DNA from: Cupriavidus gilardii
GTDB lineage: Bacteria > Pseudomonadota > Gammaproteobacteria > Burkholderiales > Burkholderiaceae
Assembly (NCBI RefSeq): GCF_013314895.1
Contig: NZ_JABTYE010000021.1
Location: forward strand, 1 to 64,000
Length of the DNA: 64,000 bases
Reading direction: 5' to 3'
Shown here: one piece after another, positions 60,124 through 64,000 of the stretch
Layout: the number at the start of each line of letters is the position of its first letter
Position numbering within the stretch: position 1 is the stretch's first letter
Notes under the pieces: generated by a model
Database searches by the model: none
What the model saw: only the letters and a program-made list of their open reading frames with translations
Told to the model about the DNA's origin: nothing
Made by a program: the position numbers and the translations under genes

Positions 60124-61662
60124 TCAGATCTGCGGATTGATCTTCTGTACTGCCTTGTCGTGCAGCTTGTTCAGCGCCGCCAGATAGGCCTTGGCCGATG
60201 CCGCGACGATGTCCGGGTCGGTGCCCACGCCGTTGACGATGCGGCCGGCCTTGGACAGCCGCACCGTTACCTCGCCCTGCGCCTGCGTGCCGGTGGTGAT
60301 CGCATTGACCGAATACAGCACGAGCTCCGCGCCGCTGTTCACCTTGCCTTCGATCGCATGCAGCGTGGCGTCGACCGGGCCGTTGCCCTCGCCTTCGCCG
60401 GTGCATTCCTGGCCATCCATGTTGAACACCACGCGGGCATGCGGCCGCTCGCCGGTTTCCGAGCGCTGCGACAGCGAGATGAAGCGATAGTGCTCATTGG
60501 CGTCATGCGCCTCGTCCGAGACGATTGCCATGATGTCTTCGTCGAAGATCTCGGCCTTCTGGTCGGCCAACTCCTTGAAGCGCGCGAAGGCGGCATTGAC
60601 CTCGCTCTCGCTGTCGAGCTCGATGCCCAGTTCCTGCAGGCGCTGCTTGAACGCGTTGCGGCCCGACAGCTTGCCCAGCACGATCTTGTTGGCGGTCCAG
60701 CCCACGTCCTCGGCCCGCATGATCTCGTAGGTGTCGCGCGCCTTCAGCACGCCGTCCTGGTGGATGCCGGACGCATGGGCAAAGGCGTTGGCGCCGACCA
60801 CGGCCTTGTTCGGCTGCACCACGAAGCCGGTGATCTGCGAGACCAGCTTCGAGGCCGGCACGATCTGCGTGGTATCGACGCCCACGTCCAGGTTGAAGTA
60901 GTCGCGCCGGGTCTTGACCGCCATCACCACCTCTTCGAGGCTGGTGTTGCCGGCGCGCTCGCCCAGGCCGTTGATCGTGCATTCGATCTGGCGCGCGCCG
61001 CCCAGCTTGACCGCGGCCAGCGAGTTCGCCACCGCCATGCCCAGATCGTTATGGCAGTGCACCGACCAGACCGCCTTGTCCGAATTCGGAATGCGCTCGC
61101 GTACCGAGCGGATCAGCGCGGCATAGCCTTCGGGGACCGCATAGCCGACCGTGTCCGGCAGGTTGATCGTGGTCGCGCCTTCGTCGATCACGGCTTCCAG
61201 CACGCGGCACAGGAAGTCCATGTCCGAGCGGCTGCCGTCTTCCGGCGAGAATTCGATGTCGTCGGTGAACTGGCGCGCGAAACGCACCGCCAGCCGCGCC
61301 TGCTCGTAGACCTGGTCCGGCGTCATCCGCAGCTTCTTTTCCATATGCAGCGCCGAGGTGGCGATGAAGGTATGGATACGGAAGGAGTTGGCGGGCTTCA
61401 GGGCCTCGGCTGCGCGGGCGATGTCCTTGTCGTTGGCGCGCGCCAGCGAGCAGATGGTCGAGTCCTTGACGGTCTGCGCGATCGCGCGGATCGCCTCGAA
61501 GTCGCCGTTCGAGCTGGCGGCGAAGCCGGCTTCGATCACATCGACCTTCAGGCGCTCGAGCTGGCGCGCGATGCGGATCTTCTCCTCGCGCGTCATCGAA
61601 GCGCCGGGCGACTGCTCGCCGTCGCGCAAGGTGGTATCGAAAATGATCAGTTTGTCCGACAT
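60124..61662 (-). CDS. leuA: 2-isopropylmalate synthase
   Basis: 512 residues. The DRE-TIM barrel opens with [40 protein letters not shown] carries the HxH metal ligands; [17 protein letters not shown] and [16 protein letters not shown] are standard. The C-terminal regulatory domain (about 390-512) contains [22 protein letters not shown], in two parts, and is the leucine feedback site. It makes 2-isopropylmalate from acetyl-CoA and 2-oxoisovalerate. The ATG at 61662 has AGGAG upstream. A leader peptide and attenuator lie in front. Confidence 0.97.
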   Translation of the reverse strand: MSDKLIIFDTTLRDGEQSPGASMTREEKIRIARQLERLKVDVIEAGFAASSNGDFEAIRAIAQTVKDSTICSLARANDKDIARAAEALKPANSFRIHTFIATSALHMEKKLRMTPDQVYEQARLAVRFARQFTDDIEFSPEDGSRSDMDFLCRVLEAVIDEGATTINLPDTVGYAVPEGYAALIRSVRERIPNSDKAVWSVHCHNDLGMAVANSLAAVKLGGARQIECTINGLGERAGNTSLEEVVMAVKTRRDYFNLDVGVDTTQIVPASKLVSQITGFVVQPNKAVVGANAFAHASGIHQDGVLKARDTYEIMRAEDVGWTANKIVLGKLSGRNAFKQRLQELGIELDSESEVNAAFARFKELADQKAEIFDEDIMAIVSDEAHDANEHYRFISLSQRSETGERPHARVVFNMDGQECTGEGEGNGPVDATLHAIEGKVNSGAELVLYSVNAITTGTQAQGEVTVRLSKAGRIVNGVGTDPDIVAASAKAYLAALNKLHDKAVQKINPQI

Positions 61663-61775
61663 GGAAAACGCTCCTGGGGGATAAGTGCTCGAACGGGTTT
61701 CGGCGGTTTCGGTTTCTGTTCCGGGTGCCCCGCTGCCTGCCGGTCGCATCGTCGCCACTGGCTGCGGCACAATGC

Positions 61776-61811
61776 AAAACGCCCCGGCGTGCAGGGATGC
61801 AGGCCGGGGCG
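61776..61811 (-). terminator. Attenuator terminator of leuA
   Basis: On the minus strand CGCCCCGGC (61811-61803), a 14-base loop, GCCGGGGCG (61788-61780), then TTTT. It is 114 bases before leuA and 42 bases after the leader stop codon. Its 5' arm CCCGGCCTG (61808-61800) can instead pair with CAGGTCGGG (61876-61868) of the leader reading frame, nine pairs with one G-U, forming the antiterminator. Confidence 0.85.
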
Positions 61812-61852
61812 TGGATAAATCCTGTGCGACTTCGCGTTAAGGTATCGCTTCC

Positions 61853-61933
61853 TCAGCGCGCGCGCGTCCCGACCTGGCTGCCTAGTAGGCTACCTAGCAG
61901 GGTACGGGCGAGTCGGGCTTGGCGCGAAATCAT
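61853..61933 (-). CDS. leuL: leuA leader peptide (26 aa)
   Basis: ATG at 61933, TGA at 61855-61853. Five of 26 codons are Leu: CTC, CTG and three CTA, a codon rarely used in this GC-rich genome, arranged as RTLLGSLLGSQ. Stalling of a ribosome at the CTA codons when charged tRNA-Leu is scarce would leave CAGGTCGGG free to pair with the terminator arm and allow leuA transcription. No ribosome site precedes the ATG, and the predicted transcript start coincides with it, so the leader is probably translated from a leaderless mRNA. Confidence 0.82.
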   Translation of the reverse strand: MISRQARLARTLLGSLLGSQVGTRAR

Positions 61934-61940
61934 GGCAGCG

Positions 61941-61969
61941 AATATAGCCGAGATGGCTACGGCGCGCAA
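61941..61969 (-). promoter_or_regulatory. Promoter of the leuL-leuA transcript
   Basis: On the minus strand TTGCGC, exactly 17 bases, TATATT. The start predicted 7 bases further is the A of the leader ATG (61933). Confidence 0.7.
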
Positions 61970-62035
61970 CACGCGGGTTTTCCCCAGCGGCCGCGCGCCG
62001 GCCTGCCCCCGGACGGTGCGGGGACGCGGCGCAGC

Positions 62036-62539
62036 TCAAGGCTTGGGCGGAATGCGCAGCTTCTGACCCGGATAGATCTTGTCCGGATGCGACAGCATCG
62101 GGCGGTTGGCCTCGAAGATCGCGTTGTAGGCGTTGGCATTGCCGTAGTACTTCTGCGCGATCGCCGACAGCGTGTCGCCCTTGGCCACGGTGTGCCATTG
62201 CGCCGATTCGGATTCGACGTTGACCGACATCTTGTCCTCGACCTGCTCGACGCCTTCGACGTTGCCGCAGCACAGGATGATCTTCTCGCGCGTGGCCTGG
62301 TCCGGCGCGACGCCGAACACCGTGACCTTGCCCTGGGCGCCGTCGACCTGCACCGACAGGCCGGTCGCATCGAGTCCCATCTTGCGGATGTAGTTTTCGA
62401 TTGCTTCGCCGGCCGTGCGGTTGGCCGCTTCGGCCTTCTGCGCGGCATCCGCGGGCGCGGCCTGGGCCGGCTCGGCCGCCTTGGCTTCGCGGCCGAACAG
62501 CTTCTCGCCTGCTTCCTTGATGAAATCCAGCACGCTCAT
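62036..62539 (-). CDS. BON/LysM-domain protein (Kbp/YgaU-like)
   Basis: 167 residues. After MSVLDFIKEAGEKLFGREAK, an Ala-rich linker leads to a BON domain (NRTAGEAIENYIRKMGLDAT to CCGNVEGVEQVEDKM, about 40-105), then a LysM domain (HTVAKGDTLSAIAQKYYGNA to IYPGQKLRIPPKP, about 116-165). The order matches E. coli Kbp (YgaU), a cytoplasmic potassium-binding protein; peptidoglycan binding is less likely as there is no signal peptide. AAGGAG precedes the ATG. Confidence 0.92.
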   Translation of the reverse strand: MSVLDFIKEAGEKLFGREAKAAEPAQAAPADAAQKAEAANRTAGEAIENYIRKMGLDATGLSVQVDGAQGKVTVFGVAPDQATREKIILCCGNVEGVEQVEDKMSVNVESESAQWHTVAKGDTLSAIAQKYYGNANAYNAIFEANRPMLSHPDKIYPGQKLRIPPKP

Positions 62540-62680
62540 GGGATTCTCCTTGTGTTCAGTGGCAAGTCGGTAGCCGACGATGGCTACGCGGCGGGCCGCC
62601 ATGCCTGCCGGCATGACGCCACGGCAACATACCGCGAATTGCAAGAACATCACAAGCGTATCGCAAGGAAAACGCCAAAC

Positions 62681-62704
62681 AAAAAAGGCGCCGAAGCGCC
62701 TTTC
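62681..62704 (-). terminator. Intrinsic terminator of pssA with UUCG loop
   Basis: On the minus strand AAGGCGC, TTCG, GCGCCTT and a T-run (six T in all). The UUCG tetraloop makes it very stable. It separates pssA from the BON/LysM gene. Confidence 0.9.
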
Positions 62705-62747
62705 TCGTACATGCAGCCGACATCCAGGTCGTCGCGGCGGGGTCGGA

Positions 62748-63635
62748 TCAATCCGGACCGCCCGCCTGGGAGCGCGCCACGCCGCCCTGCTCGCCGTGCA
62801 TCGCGCGCCAGCCCCACAGCACGTAGCCGGAGATCGCATAGCCGACGAACAGGCCGAACAACGCCACCGGCGGATCGCTCGACACCACCACGAACAGAAC
62901 CATCACCAGGATCATCACGCCGAACGAGACGCGATGGCGCACGTCGAGCGCCTTGCCGCTGTAGAACGGCGCGTTGGTGACCATCGACAGCCCCGCGTAC
63001 AGCGTGATCGTGAATGCCACCCACGGCATCCACAGCTCGCGCACCGGCAACTTGTTGTCGATCGCCAGCCAGACGAAGCCGGCCACCAGCGCAGCCGCCG
63101 CGGGGCTCGGCAGGCCCTGGAAGAAGCGCTTGTCGACCACGCCGATATTGGCGTTGAAGCGCGCCAGCCGCAGCGCCGCGCAGGTGCAATAGACGAAGGC
63201 CGCGATCCAGCCCCACTTGCCGAGGTCCTTCAGGATCCATTCGTACATCACCAGCGCCGGCGCGACGCCGAACGAGGTCATGTCCGACAGCGAGTCGTAC
63301 TGCTCGCCGAATGCGCTCTGCGTATTGGTGATGCGCGCCACGCGGCCGTCCATGCCGTCGAGCACCATCGCCGCGAAGATCGCGATGGCGGCGACATCGA
63401 AGCGCATGTTCATCGCCTGCACGATGGCGAAGAAGCCGGCGAACAGCGCCGCCGTGGTGAAGGCGTTCGGCAGCAGGTAGATGCCGCGCCGGCGCGGCCG
63501 CACGTATTCGACCTCGAGCTCGTCGTCGTCCGCCGGATCGATTTCCGGGCCCCGTATCTGGTTATGGCGGAACGGCCGCAGATGGGTCACGTTGCCGCCG
63601 ATGACGCGCTTGTTGCGCCGGTTGAATGCACCCAT
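62748..63635 (-). CDS. pssA: CDP-diacylglycerol-serine O-phosphatidyltransferase
   Basis: 295 residues. The CDP-alcohol phosphatidyltransferase motif is complete: LDGMDGRVARITNTQSAFGE then QYDSLSD (DGxxAR..G..D..D). About eight membrane helices follow. It makes phosphatidylserine from CDP-diacylglycerol and serine at the inner membrane. The ATG at 63635 (MGAFNRRNKRVIGG) has GAGGAG upstream. 26 bases after psd, with which it supplies phosphatidylethanolamine. Confidence 0.95.
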   Translation of the reverse strand: MGAFNRRNKRVIGGNVTHLRPFRHNQIRGPEIDPADDDELEVEYVRPRRRGIYLLPNAFTTAALFAGFFAIVQAMNMRFDVAAIAIFAAMVLDGMDGRVARITNTQSAFGEQYDSLSDMTSFGVAPALVMYEWILKDLGKWGWIAAFVYCTCAALRLARFNANIGVVDKRFFQGLPSPAAAALVAGFVWLAIDNKLPVRELWMPWVAFTITLYAGLSMVTNAPFYSGKALDVRHRVSFGVMILVMVLFVVVSSDPPVALFGLFVGYAISGYVLWGWRAMHGEQGGVARSQAGGPD

Positions 63636-63661
63636 GCCGAATCTCCTCGATCGCCCGTGGC

Positions 63662-64000
63662 TCAATCCAGCTCGGCGAGGATCGTCGACGAAGCCGATAC
63701 CTTCTCGCCGATCGTCACGCGGGGCCGGGCGTCCAGCGGCAGATAGACATCGACGCGCGAGCCGAAGCGGATGAAGCCGTAGCGCTGGCCGCGCGCCACC
63801 GTGTCGCCAACGCGCGTGTAGCACAGGATGCGGCGTGCGATCAGGCCGGCGACCTGCACCAGCGTGACGACCTTGTCGTCGCCCGCGCGGCGGATCACCA
63901 CCGCGTTGCGCTCGTTCTCGGTCGACGCCTTGTCGAGGTCGGCGTTGACGAACTGGCCAGGGAAATAATCGATCTTCTCTACCTTGCCGTCGACCGACAC
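63662..64000 (-). CDS. psd: Phosphatidylserine decarboxylase, 3' part
   Basis: Only the last 112 codons are in the window; the gene continues past 64000. The autocleavage motif FGS within [11 protein letters not shown] is present; the Ser becomes the pyruvoyl group of the short alpha chain. [15 protein letters not shown] and [11 protein letters not shown] also match the family. It converts phosphatidylserine to phosphatidylethanolamine and precedes pssA in one operon. Confidence 0.93.
   Translation of the reverse strand: MSVDGKVEKIDYFPGQFVNADLDKASTENERNAVVIRRAGDDKVVTLVQVAGLIARRILCYTRVGDTVARGQRYGFIRFGSRVDVYLPLDARPRVTIGEKVSASSTILAELD

Overview
The window reads as a GC-rich (roughly two-thirds G+C) betaproteobacterial chromosome of the Burkholderiales, most like Cupriavidus/Ralstonia. 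The evidence is the run psd-pssA-leuA, rpsO-pnp-PIG3 oxidoreductase-tpiA-secG-tRNA-Leu-nuoA to nuoN-DUF2818, a urease operon with ureJ between ureA and ureB, a Bug-type receptor and a BspC-like protein. The genus is inferred from gene order and protein resemblance only.

Layout. 1-5.5 kb: the end of a BspC-like gene next to a perfect inverted repeat at the window edge, a cytosolic-type M14 carboxypeptidase, yaaA, a PIN protein, a YbdL-like aminotransferase and a GST. 5.6-9.2 kb: a fatty-acid/aromatic acyl-CoA cluster (3-hydroxyacyl-CoA dehydrogenase, enoyl-CoA hydratase, ACAD10/11-type kinase). 9.4-11.7 kb: a Bug receptor, then a small Cys-rich protein translationally coupled to a sirtuin. 12-13.6 kb: an unrecognised 534-aa protein. 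13.6-17 kb: a LysR regulator divergent from an acyl-CoA dehydrogenase, then a Nu-class-like GST. 17.4 kb: an XRE regulator.

17.8-30 kb, all on the minus strand: urtABCDE-ureD-ureA-ureJ-ureBCEFG. The transporter imports urea, UreABC hydrolyses it, and UreDEFG plus UreJ supply and insert nickel. A near-consensus sigma-54 promoter and two NtrC-like sites lie upstream of urtA, so the whole set looks nitrogen-controlled. 30.1-35.4 kb: two MaoC proteins, two acyl-CoA dehydrogenases (PimC/PimD-like), DUF1178, a Nudix ADP-ribose pyrophosphatase and DUF2818. 35.5-50.5 kb: all 14 subunits of respiratory complex I, nuoA to nuoN. 50.6-56.4 kb: tRNA-Leu(GAG), secG, tpiA, oxidoreductase, pnp and rpsO, with recognisable terminators, an rpsO promoter and a long hairpin in the pnp leader. 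56.6-64 kb: a branched-chain-type binding protein, a lipoprotein, a frame-disrupted ankyrin gene, leuA with a leucine attenuator, a BON/LysM protein, pssA and the 3' part of psd.

The most notable regulatory signals are the leuA leader peptide with three CUA codons, a mutually exclusive antiterminator/terminator pair and an apparently leaderless start, and the sigma-54/NtrC region of the urea operon. The most unexplained coding regions are the 534-aa protein at 12 kb and the ankyrin gene at 59 kb. Three copies of a modular hairpin repeat (4.7, 28.5 and 31.3 kb) sit in spacers, one of them inside the urea operon.
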